NCBI RefSeq assembly: GCF_963664415.1
Contig: NZ_OY761440.1
Span: 1,612,001-1,676,000 of the forward strand
Direction of reading: 5' to 3'
Origin: an uncultured Desulfobacter sp.
Lineage (GTDB): Bacteria > Desulfobacterota > Desulfobacteria > Desulfobacterales > Desulfobacteraceae
DNA: 64,000 nt
A program made the translations under genes and the position numbers. Under the pieces are notes generated by a model. It was not told the origin of the DNA, did no database searches, and saw only the letters and a program-made list of their open reading frames with translations. Shown here in pieces: positions 7,959 through 15,699 of the stretch; the first letter of the stretch is position 1, and every line of letters begins with the position of its first letter.

Positions 7959-8863
7959 ATGAACACATCCGAAGTAAACCGTTTTAACGAACTCTATGAG
8001 CGCCATTTAAAAACCCTTAGACTTCAGGGAAAGGCTCAAAAAACCATTGATGCTTATTCCAGGGCCATCCGGCGGGTAAGAGATTACTTTGACTGCTGCC
8101 CGGACAAACTTGAACCCGAACAACTTGAAGATTACTTTTCCGATTTGGTTGACTCTCATTCATGGAGTACAGTCAAAATTGATCGCCTTGGACTCCAGCA
8201 TTTCTGGAAATTTGTTTTGAAAAAAGAATGGAATTGGTTGAATATTGTTAAGCCGCCTAAGGTTAAAACCATTCCGGACATTTTGACTCCTGGTGAGGTG
8301 GAAAAGCTCATCGGTGCGACACGCAAACTGCGTTACCGGGTTTTCCTGCTGACAACTTATTCCATGGGCCTGCGTTTGGGAGAGGCATTGTCCCTGCAAG
8401 TGAGAGATATTGATGCAGCACGAAAACTTGTCCATATCCGGAGAGGGAAAGGCCATAAAGACCGGCTAATTCCCTTACCGGACCGCACCCTGGTCGGACT
8501 GCGGGAACTATGGAAAAGACATCAACACCCCAAACTGCTTTTTCCCAATGCCAACGGTTCACTGGAAACCATCCAGAAGGCAAAATCTCATATGGACCGG
8601 GGTGGTGTCCAAAATGCCATGAAGGCTGTAGTCGCCGATTGCGGTATCAAAAAAAAGTTTCCATACACTCTTTGCGCCACAGTTTTGCGACCCATCTGCT
8701 TGAAAAGGGCTTAAGCCTTCGCCACATCCAGGCCCTTCTTGGCCATGCCCGCCCTGAAACAACTGCACGTTACGCACACCTTACTGATGTCACGGAAAAG
8801 GACTGCAGGACGACCATCAATGATTTGATTAACACCATTCATGTAGATTTCTGGAAGGTTTAA
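7959..8863 (+). CDS. Tyrosine recombinase (phage-integrase family), read across a -1 frameshift
   Basis: Frame 1 runs from ATG 7959 (GGAG at 7950-7953) and gives a SAM-like N-terminal domain plus the catalytic Arg (MGLRLGEAL) and Lys (RRGKGHKDRLIPL), then leaves homology after GIKKK. The -1 frame continues exactly with VSIHSLRHSFATHLLEKG, LLGHARPETTARYAHL, which hold the remaining His, Arg, His and Tyr. The switch lies at eight A's (8649-8656) containing A AAA AAG (8651-8657), the heptamer used for programmed -1 frameshifting in dnaX and several insertion sequences. The joined product is about 301 residues, the normal length. It could instead be an ordinary frameshift or a sequencing error. 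The transposase ATG follows 2 bases after the stop. Confidence 0.75.
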
Positions 8864-8865
8864 TC

Positions 8866-9909
8866 ATGCGACTTTCTCATATCATTGAAGAATATTATGA
8901 TGCATTTCTGACTCGTTACGGGGATACGGCATTGCCGGAACAGATCAAAGCCTTAAACGCCATAGTTAGTTGCCGTACACCAGACGCCGGGCAGATTTAT
9001 ACGGTCTGTCCAGACTGCAATCATACACAACTGCATCCACTGTCCTGTGGAAACCGCAATTGTCCCCATTGTCAAAACCATGAGACAAGCCAATGGATTG
9101 ACCGGCAGCAAAATAAACAGCTTCCCGTCCAGTATTTCATGGTAACTTTTACCTTGCCCTGTCAGTTCAGGGAAGTTGCATACCGGAATCAACGGACAGT
9201 TTATTCTCTGATGTTTTCATGTGTATCCAGCACGTTGAAAGAATTTGGGCTAAATCCCCGGCACCTTGGGGCCCAAATCGGTATGACCATGGTTCTTCAC
9301 ACTCATAGCAGAAGATTGGATTTTCACCCGCATATTCATGTAGTTGTTCCAGGTGGCGGTGTTGACCCATCCAGGCGGCAATGGAAAAAGAAAAAAGGCA
9401 AGTATTTGTTTAATCGAAAAGCCCTGGCCAAAGTTTTTCGGGCACGTTTCCTGAACGGATTGAACAAAGAGAATTTGCCAATTCCCAAAGGTGCTCGTTC
9501 CAAATGGATTGTCGATTGTGCCAGGGTCGGAACCGGCATGTCTGCCCTGAAGTACCTGTCCAGATATTTATACCGGGGAGTGATCAGCGAACGTAATATC
9601 ATTGCCAATCAGGATGGCCGGGTTACCTTCATGTATATTGACGGTAAAACCAAAGAGATGTGCAGGCGAACCCTTAAAGGAGAGGAGTTTCTGCACCTGA
9701 TCCTGCTTCATGTGTTGCCCAGGGGATTTCGTAGGGCAAGAGATTACGGCTTTCTTCACGGGAATGCCAAGAAATTGCTCTTCCTAGTACAGATGATTCT
9801 CCACGTTCGGATTATGGCAATAGTGCTTCGGCCAAGGCCTGTTTTTAAATGCCCCCATTGCGGGAAGCCTATGAAAATCCTCGGAATAAAGCCTGTCGGT
9901 ACAGGATAG
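8866..9909 (+). CDS. IS91 family transposase (HUH, Y2)
   Basis: 347 residues. The N terminus has the Cys-rich zinc-binding region (TVCPDCNH, SCGNRNCPHCQNHETSQW). Then come TFTLP, the HUH metal motif in FHPHIHVVVPGGG, and the tyrosine motif ALKYLSRYLYRGVI, with Tyr residues placed for the rolling-circle nick and transfer. A second Cys pair (FKCPHCG) closes the protein. Length and order fit the transposase_zn_bind plus Y2_Tnp architecture. No stop or frameshift is visible, so it may be active. Translation is probably coupled to the recombinase 2 bases upstream. Confidence 0.92.
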   Translation: MRLSHIIEEYYDAFLTRYGDTALPEQIKALNAIVSCRTPDAGQIYTVCPDCNHTQLHPLSCGNRNCPHCQNHETSQWIDRQQNKQLPVQYFMVTFTLPCQFREVAYRNQRTVYSLMFSCVSSTLKEFGLNPRHLGAQIGMTMVLHTHSRRLDFHPHIHVVVPGGGVDPSRRQWKKKKGKYLFNRKALAKVFRARFLNGLNKENLPIPKGARSKWIVDCARVGTGMSALKYLSRYLYRGVISERNIIANQDGRVTFMYIDGKTKEMCRRTLKGEEFLHLILLHVLPRGFRRARDYGFLHGNAKKLLFLVQMILHVRIMAIVLRPRPVFKCPHCGKPMKILGIKPVGTG

Positions 9910-10724
9910 GATAAACAAAAGGTAGAAACCCAATCTCAATTTAACTGGAGGTGAACAACACTATGAAATAATCCGGCTTTTTTTAGAAAGCCCTGAAAAG
10001 GGCAACGCTATAGGTGCGTCTTATCTCAGGTGCCCGGAAATCACACGCCTTTCAGATCCTTAATCCCCAAAAAGATATTTTCATATATATGGAAACCCGG
10101 CTCATTTGGGCCGGGCTTGTTCAACAATCGGATAAGATCGTGGTTCGTTCCTCACACGATCTATCCTTATTCGTTATCATAGGAATACAATGTTGTAAAT
10201 AATTGGGTGCAGATATCACGCAGCGTGATTGGCTTCGTCGACTTTCACGTCTCAGTAATTTTTTTGAGGGAAGGCTCGTCGCCTTGCCCATATCGTTATA
10301 TGCATTGCTATTGATGGTTGTTTTTCCGGTGACTCAAAGTGAATATTGTGTCTGGCTCAATTTCAGAAAATATTTGACAGGCCATAAACAATATGTTTCC
10401 ATAAACATGCTACCAATTTCATCTGAGTTATCCCTCATGGGAGGCTCAAGATGCAACAATCAGTTTTAAATAGCAAAGCAGCACTAAACCTATTCCCACA
10501 GGTTTACGCTGCTTTTTTATTTTCTGCATCACACCAATTTGCCGACCGGCCATTGGACTCCTTCACGGGGCACCCGGGCCCCCGGAACCAAAGCCTTTCT
10601 GCGTCCAATGGTTGTATGCATTTTTGCGTGGAAGGCACCGGGATTTTTCTAAGATTCATATCCAGGCAAGTTTTAAGACCCTGGTATTGCCTCCAGAATT
10701 CAATAAAACATTCTTGTTAATGAA
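9910..10724. other. 815-base stretch without a supported gene; right end of IS and orphan hairpins
   Basis: Open frames here (for example 10203-10469) show no recognisable family and no good ribosome-binding site. Structure seen: GCCCT/AGGGC hairpin around 9992-10005; CCCGGC/GCCGGG hairpin (10096-10115) followed by CTTGTT; arms GGATAAGATCGTG (10130-10142) and CACGATCTATCC (10155-10166); a 7-bp perfect palindrome ATCACGC/GCGTGAT (10215-10229); and a strong terminator at 10475-10518. The terminator has no obvious gene to end, suggesting its gene was replaced or deleted. Confidence 0.5.
10475..10518 (+). terminator. Strong intrinsic terminator without an upstream gene
   Basis: A stem formed by AAAGCAGC and GCTGCTTT, with a second inner stem AAACCT/AGGTTT, is followed by a run of six T's and TATTTT. 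The T-run marks the + strand. The nearest supported + strand gene upstream is the transposase more than 550 bases away, so this is either a leftover of a lost gene or insulates the following excisionase/integrase module. Confidence 0.7.
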
Positions 10725-11015
10725 ATGAACGAACAAGATTTGGACATATTAGCTGCGAAGATAGCCGGGAAAATCAATGCCGTATCCGTACGGTATATGA
10801 GTCTAAAACAAGCTGCTATCTATTCAGGTATCGGCCAAAAGCAACTTATCAAAATGGCTGAGGCCGGGAAAATAAAAGGCAGAAAAATAAAACGGGAAAA
10901 AAGGGCAGGATGGTCTTTTGACCGGGAAAGCATTGATAAATTTTGGCATCAGCCATGGGATGACATCAATGCAGAGGCACGGAGCATACTTGACCACATT
11001 AGGAGAAAAGCGTAG
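10725..11015 (+). CDS. Helix-turn-helix protein, excisionase-like
   Basis: 96 residues. MSLKQAAIYSGIGQKQLIKM followed by AGKIKGRKIKREKRAGWSFDRESIDKFW matches the MerR-like winged-helix 'excisionase family' domain: helix-turn-helix, basic wing, then 'W.F....ID.F'. Such proteins bend DNA at attachment sites or control an integrase. Its TAG stop touches the ATG of the integrase, so the two are co-translated. The pairing supports a role in excision of this island, though the integrase is interrupted. Confidence 0.7.
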   Translation: MNEQDLDILAAKIAGKINAVSVRYMSLKQAAIYSGIGQKQLIKMAEAGKIKGRKIKREKRAGWSFDRESIDKFWHQPWDDINAEARSILDHIRRKA

Positions 11016-11963
11016 ATGTTTGAAATGAGACTGTTTCAAAGAAATGGTTGGTTCCATGTTGAATATGCCAGGAACCGGTCAAAGGCGCTGCGTACAAAAG
11101 ATTCTAAAAAGGCAAATGCCATTTTTAGGAAAATGGAAGCCGAGCACCTGCGAGGACGCCTGCTCCTGCTGGACAGGAAAGAACGCTTATCCTTATCTGA
11201 ATTTGCAGCTGTTTATACATCTGATCCGGACAGATCGGAATTATCAGAAAGCACCCTAAAAAATGACGTCCTTGCCATCACTGCGCTTAAAGATGTGGCT
11301 GGCGACATTCCAATAAGATTAATCACAAAAGAGACCATAAAATAGTTCAAGGTCCATTCTTTAGGCCGGATGAAAAAAGTGTCCGTGAACACGTACCTTG
11401 CCAGAATCAAAGCCGGGCTTGAATGGGCAAAAGCTGAAGGCTATCTTGACCGTGTTCCGCCGATCAAAAAATATAAAATGGGCCGGTCATTGCCTCGGCC
11501 GATTCCACAGGATGATATCAAACGGATATTGGGCCAGACCAAAGACATGGAAATGTACCGGGTAATCAATTTTGCCCTGTTTACCGGCTGCCGGCGCTCC
11601 GAAATTGTTCGGGCTCGGTACGAGCATATAAATGGTGATACATTAACTGTGATTGGAAAAGGAAACAAAGAGAGGGCTTTTTACCTTCTTCCACAGGCTT
11701 TGCCCGACCGCAAAGACATCGGCAAGATTTTCAAATTTTCCCACGTTTCAACGCTATCAAATTACTTCAGAGATAAAATTGTCAAGCCGCTGGGTATTAA
11801 CGCCCGGTTCCATGATCTTCGACATACTGCAGCCACTACCATGCTTGCAAATGGAATTGATCTGGAAATGGTCCAGAAAATTTTAGGCCACACAGACATT
11901 CGAACAACCCAGATTTATGCAGATGTTTCACAGAAAATATCAAGAAGCAAATGGGTAAAATGA
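11016..11963 (+). pseudogene. Tyrosine-recombinase integrase interrupted by an in-frame TAG
   Basis: One continuous frame of 315 sense codons is broken only by TAG at 11343-11345. Before it: an N-terminal arm-binding and core-binding part (residues 1-109, ending RLITKETIK). After it: FKVHSLGRMKKVSVNTYLARIKAGLEWA and the full catalytic domain with Arg (TGCRRSEIV), Lys (GKGNKERAF), HDLRHTAATTML and LGHTDIRTTQIYADVS, so all catalytic residues are present. A single base change (CAG, AAG or GAG to TAG) would explain it. The ATG at 11370 could start a catalytic-domain-only protein without DNA-arm binding. The gene lies beside a tRNA-Thr remnant, the usual place for an island integrase. Confidence 0.8.
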
Positions 11964-12043
11964 AAGGTGTCTCTTTTGAGTGATGCGGGAAAAACGCGGG
12001 AAGTTTTTGCGTAACTAACTGATATTATTGGCCCTAAGCCCTT

Positions 12044-12082
12044 ATTACGAGTGAAATACTCTACCAACTGAGTTACGCCGGC
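12044..12082 (-). tRNA. tRNA-Thr(CGU) 5' half, truncated at the anticodon loop
   Basis: Read on the minus strand from 12082, the sequence gives acceptor strand GCCGGCG, TA, D-stem ACTC, D-loop AGTTGGTA, GAGT, then TTTCA CTCGTAA, placing anticodon CGU (plus-strand 12047-12049). The D-stem keeps pairing (A-T replaces the usual G-C). After the anticodon the sequence no longer forms an anticodon stem, T-arm (no GTTC) or the 3' acceptor strand, so this is not a functional tRNA. It is the expected scar of site-specific integration into a tRNA gene, with the integrase gene just beyond the broken side. Confidence 0.75.
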
Positions 12083-12157
12083 ACCATTGAGAACAATTTA
12101 TACCAGGCCGCTTTTGGAAATTCAAGGGGTATCACGCTTTAAGACATTGCCAAACCG

Positions 12158-13564
12158 TCAGGGATTTATCCGCCTTTCAAGGATATCTTCCAGCAAAGAA
12201 GCCACCAGCACTTCAAAAGACGGCGAATGTTTTTTGCCGGATGTTGCGCTTTTTTTTCGGCAGGCTTTAAAAAATTCCATGCAGATTCGGTGCTGTTTTG
12301 TTGTCAAAAGCGTTGATATACCAGCCTTTTCCCCCTTGGAGACAAGCTGGGATTCGCTTTCAGGAACATCTCGCCGACCATGCGCCCGCCGACTCATGTG
12401 GGTATAGTAGAGCAGTGCCCGGTCCAGAAGAATATATAAAAATTGAATATTTTCATTGGGACCCACCTGGACCCGGTCGCCGCTCAGGCCCGAAGCCACA
12501 CTGGCCAGACGCCGGATACCCACAAAGGCGGAGCCGGCACCCACGGCAGAGCCGATAGCTGTAAAAATCCCAAAGGTCAGTCCGGCTGCAGCCGTATCCA
12601 GTACAGCGCCAAGGGTTCCCCCCAGCACAGCACCGGCGGTGGCGGCCTGGGCCCGGGTCAAACCCAGCATCTCCCAGGTTTGTTCTGAAAACAGGTCATG
12701 CCTGAGAATGGAACAGGCCGGCAATGGATAATCATAGAGGTGATGGCGGAACAGTGAACGGATGTGGCCAAACATTTTTTGTTCAATATTTCGGATTTTT
12801 TCCTGGTATTCCCGGATAAGATCTTCTTTGAGCGTCACGGGATCCATGTCGGCTTTCAGTCTGCGCGCCAGAGAAAAGCTCAACGCCTGCTCCATGCCGT
12901 GGACAATATAGGCACAGGCCATGCGGTTGCGTTTTTCCCACTCCATATTAAAGGCCTGAATCACACCTTCCATCAGCGGCTCAATATCCTGGTCAATGGC
13001 TTTAAGGCTTTCCAGAAGCCGGATGCGCTCATAAAAATCGGCATGGTTGGAATTAAAAACCCGGACTACGTTAAAAAATTTTCGGAACTCCTCTTTCCAC
13101 GCCGCAGTATTATCCCGGGTATCGGATTTCGCGTTGATAACAGCCATTCTCGGCCGCCCAGTGAGCCGCAGAATCTCCATTTCAGCCAGATCATCTTCCC
13201 TTATAGGCCGGGAACCGTCCACCACATAAATAATACCGGCCCCTTTGGCCACGGGGGTCAACAGTTCGCATTCGTCAGCAAAAAACGGGTCTTTTTCATG
13301 TTCGGCAATAAAGCGATCCACCATGTCCGGTCCCGGATTTTTTTTGAACCAGGACAACGTCTGTCGGGGCACCTGGAACCCCGGAGTATCCACAAAACGA
13401 ATAATTTCTTTCTCATCCATGGTCACGGAATAGGATTTGGAAACCCTTGTTTCACCCGGCACCGGGCTGACCTGGATACGGTCGTCCTCGGTCAGGGTGG
13501 ACACCACCGAGGACTTGCCCTCGTTGGGGTGTCCCAGAACTGCAAATTCAGGTAATATCATCAT
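12158..13564 (-). CDS. GTPase with DUF3482 domain (membrane-associated)
   Basis: About 468 residues from ATG 13564, which overlaps the TGA of the upstream gene in ATGA; a GTG at 13576 is a less likely start. GTPase motifs: P-loop GHPNEGKSSV (G1), DTPGF (G3), NAKSD (G4). The middle is helical and charged (KIRNIEQKMFGHIRSLF), and a Gly/Ala-rich hydrophobic region (AGAVLGGTLGAVLDTAAAGL and onward) resembles a membrane hairpin. This is the DUF3482 family, commonly found next to DUF2868 as here; the two probably work together at the inner membrane. The biological role is not established. Confidence 0.85.
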   Translation of the reverse strand: MMILPEFAVLGHPNEGKSSVVSTLTEDDRIQVSPVPGETRVSKSYSVTMDEKEIIRFVDTPGFQVPRQTLSWFKKNPGPDMVDRFIAEHEKDPFFADECELLTPVAKGAGIIYVVDGSRPIREDDLAEMEILRLTGRPRMAVINAKSDTRDNTAAWKEEFRKFFNVVRVFNSNHADFYERIRLLESLKAIDQDIEPLMEGVIQAFNMEWEKRNRMACAYIVHGMEQALSFSLARRLKADMDPVTLKEDLIREYQEKIRNIEQKMFGHIRSLFRHHLYDYPLPACSILRHDLFSEQTWEMLGLTRAQAATAGAVLGGTLGAVLDTAAAGLTFGIFTAIGSAVGAGSAFVGIRRLASVASGLSGDRVQVGPNENIQFLYILLDRALLYYTHMSRRAHGRRDVPESESQLVSKGEKAGISTLLTTKQHRICMEFFKACRKKSATSGKKHSPSFEVLVASLLEDILERRINP

Positions 13565-15330
13565 GGTGACACCCACCTTTCAATAACTATCAAAGGATCG
13601 TTGAGTTGGTTTAAAGCACTTTTCCACACCTGAAAATTCACATCAGAAGGCGTCACATCTTTTTCTTTCTTCTCCATTGTCTGGAGCATTACAATCCATA
13701 GGGGGAAATCAGAAAAAGCCTCACGGATTTGAACAAAATAATAAAGCAGGCCACGGATGGGCGGCTGCCAGACCTCCTGGAGTACAATCAGAGGACCCTG
13801 GCCCAAATCCTTGATCTTGGCTGCTATCTGCTCCTGGTCTTCATCAAAATCAAAATGGATTCCAAGGGTTGCAGCAATATGGATTCCAAACTGATGCTCC
13901 AGGCCGGTCCGGATCTGTTCCATATCATTTCCCTCAAAACCCCTGGCTGATCCAAGCACAAGCGCACCGTGCGTATTCTTTTCGATACTGGGTGCATTCG
14001 ATACAACTTGAGGCCGGGGGGCGGGTTCAAGTTTTGGTTCAAGTTTTGGTTCAGGTTTAGATTCTGGTTTAGATTCTGGTTTAGGTTTAGCCTCTGGCTC
14101 AGGTTCAGGAATGGGTTCCGGCTCAGGATCTGGTGTGTTTAAAATCACATCGGGTTGAGGCACAACAGCAGGTCTTTCATCTTTTGCTTTCAATGGAGCC
14201 GGTTCCGGTCTAGGCAAAGGCGCTCTGAATTCCGCCCGAGAGCCCCCGGTCTCTTTGATATTCATACCCATGCGGGGGGTTCGCATCCGCATGAGTAGCC
14301 GCTGATAACCGGGTTTGGACAGGTCAAATCGTGCAAGGGTCAACGTCTTGGCAGTATGGGCAAGGCTCACCAGAACAATTCGGGGAATAAGGGTATACAC
14401 CAGCAGCCCCATGCACAAAAACGGCCACCAGGCAGCCAGATGTTCGCTGGATAGCCCGGCAATGCCTTCCTTGAGTATAATCCGGCTGCCTTCTATTTGT
14501 TCAAGGCTAGGTACAAAAATATCAGGCAAGACCCAGGACCAGGGCAATGCCATCCAGGCCACCAGGCGGTGGACACTCTCTCCGGAAGTCAGCAGCGTGG
14601 ACTGCCAGCCAAAGGCCAGATCCGTAACCATAATCCTGAAAAACGTACCGCCAAGCACCCCGGTTGAAAATCCCAGCGCGCCAAGGGAGAGCACAATGAA
14701 TACCGCCCAGAACAAAATACTCCGAAACGGACGGGTATCCAGATGCAGCAGATCACTGGTCTCTTTTGACAATTGAGGAAAATGCTTTTGAACCGGCGCG
14801 GCCCATTTCTGCAGCCGTCCTACAAATTTATCAATGAACAGGCGCATGGACATTTGGTGCAGCGCACCGACCCAACTTGACCCGGCAGGACCTGAGCGGT
14901 ACTGATGGAACCCTACCAGTGCCGCAGCCAGACAAAGCAAGGCCGGAAAAAGGATAAATACAGCGATAAACAGGGTCACATTCACCGGCCGGCTGCCATG
15001 GTAAGCCAGAAACGAATACGCGCCCAGACCTCCGGCTGCCAGCCCGCAGGCAAACACCCACTTGGCAATCAAGAGGTAAAAAGATTCAAATAATTCACCA
15101 GGAAGCTTTGCTCCGGGACCGCCGTTTCCGGTCTCTTGGGAAAACAACAGGCGGCGGTATTCTATCCATCCGGCAATCAGTCCGGCATCATCCAGACGGT
15201 CGCCATCTTTAATCTGCCGGAAAATCTTCCTGTCCCGGGATGCAATGGCTTTGGTATCGGCTTTTTCCGGATCCTCATCCAGGCCCAGGAGAAAATCGAG
15301 GTCAATAATATTTTTAAGAGACAAAATCAT
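13561..15330 (-). CDS. DUF2868 membrane protein, partner of the DUF3482 GTPase
   Basis: About 589 residues if started at ATG 15330 (MILSLKNIIDLDFLLGLD); the frame stays open to 15420 but that extension looks non-coding. Hydrophobic segments occur near WVFACGLAAGGLGAYSFLA, VTLFIAVFILFPALLCL, ILFWAVFIVLSLGALGF and PFLCMGLLVYTLIPRIVLV. A long Pro/Glu/Lys-rich linker (DNA about 14030-14130) separates the membrane part from a soluble C-terminal alpha/beta region (HGALVLGSARGFEGND onward). The 4-base overlap with the downstream GTPase indicates translational coupling. Function unknown; the gene pair is recurrent in proteobacteria. Confidence 0.85.
   Translation of the reverse strand: MILSLKNIIDLDFLLGLDEDPEKADTKAIASRDRKIFRQIKDGDRLDDAGLIAGWIEYRRLLFSQETGNGGPGAKLPGELFESFYLLIAKWVFACGLAAGGLGAYSFLAYHGSRPVNVTLFIAVFILFPALLCLAAALVGFHQYRSGPAGSSWVGALHQMSMRLFIDKFVGRLQKWAAPVQKHFPQLSKETSDLLHLDTRPFRSILFWAVFIVLSLGALGFSTGVLGGTFFRIMVTDLAFGWQSTLLTSGESVHRLVAWMALPWSWVLPDIFVPSLEQIEGSRIILKEGIAGLSSEHLAAWWPFLCMGLLVYTLIPRIVLVSLAHTAKTLTLARFDLSKPGYQRLLMRMRTPRMGMNIKETGGSRAEFRAPLPRPEPAPLKAKDERPAVVPQPDVILNTPDPEPEPIPEPEPEAKPKPESKPESKPEPKLEPKLEPAPRPQVVSNAPSIEKNTHGALVLGSARGFEGNDMEQIRTGLEHQFGIHIAATLGIHFDFDEDQEQIAAKIKDLGQGPLIVLQEVWQPPIRGLLYYFVQIREAFSDFPLWIVMLQTMEKKEKDVTPSDVNFQVWKSALNQLNDPLIVIERWVSP
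14030..14130 (-). repeat. Low-complexity Pro-Glu-Lys/Ser linker repeat inside the DUF2868 gene
   Basis: Short units encoding PEPEP, KPES and KPEPKLEP follow each other; at DNA level near-identical 12-15-base units repeat (for example TTTTGGTTCAAG, GATTCTGGTTTA on the plus strand). Such tracts usually act as flexible, extended linkers and change length by slippage. The reading frame is kept. Confidence 0.7.
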
Positions 15331-15699
15331 GAATATTTTATATCTGCCTGCAGTTAAAATTTCCGTCCGCCTTGTACGCGACAGCCTGTCGATACAATTT
15401 GTCGGTTTCCGGGCTGACAATAGTTCAACAACGTCCCGACAACGGCTCTACGTATAGAAAAATATCAGGCGGCTGATTACAAAGCAATTAAAAAAGCGTT
15501 TTTCGGATTTGGAACGGTTTTGATTTTATTTGCATTGACTTTGTGTCAGCCAATACATTGAAAATTTATTTTCCTGTCACTTTTGTGTATAGTGATTTAT
15601 TCACACATGACAGGCTGCGTGCGTGGCGGCTATGATATATATAATATTTGAATTTATTACTAATCACATCGGATTAGGGACGTCGGTAATCGCCTTGAC

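Larger units (their letters stand above)
7852..10127 (+). mobile_element. IS91-type element with tyrosine recombinase and Y2/HUH transposase genes
   Basis: Two tightly linked genes, a tyrosine recombinase (7959-8863) and an IS91-family HUH transposase (8866-9909), are a known combination in part of the IS91 family. The proposed limits are an imperfect inverted pair: TTGTTGAACGAAGCC at 7852-7866, and GGCTTGTTCAACAA at 10114-10127, matching with one inserted base. Hairpins lie just inside or beside the right end (10096-10115; 10130-10166). IS91 elements normally lack long terminal repeats and move by rolling circle, so these ends are a guess; the gene content is firm. Confidence 0.6.

Noticed and set aside
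9992..10040. Riboswitch-like structure (cyclic-di-GMP type) downstream of the transposase
   Set aside because: Only one short hairpin with loosely similar flanks; conserved core bases and a following gene are missing.
10203..10469. 88-codon frame with a hydrophobic stretch near the IS right end
   Set aside because: No family similarity, start without ribosome-binding site, and it crosses palindromes of a non-coding region.
11343..11345. TAG in the integrase as a pyrrolysine codon
   Set aside because: Pyrrolysine is known in methylamine methyltransferases, not in integrases; no downstream stem or pyl genes are visible. A nonsense mutation is simpler.
12760..13560. 263-codon + strand frame opposite the DUF3482 GTPase
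   Set aside because: Antisense shadow of a gene with clear GTPase motifs; no domain of its own.
14030..14130. CRISPR-like array
   Set aside because: The short repeats encode an in-frame Pro/Glu/Lys linker; there are no unique spacers of constant length. No CRISPR array or cas gene was seen anywhere in the window.
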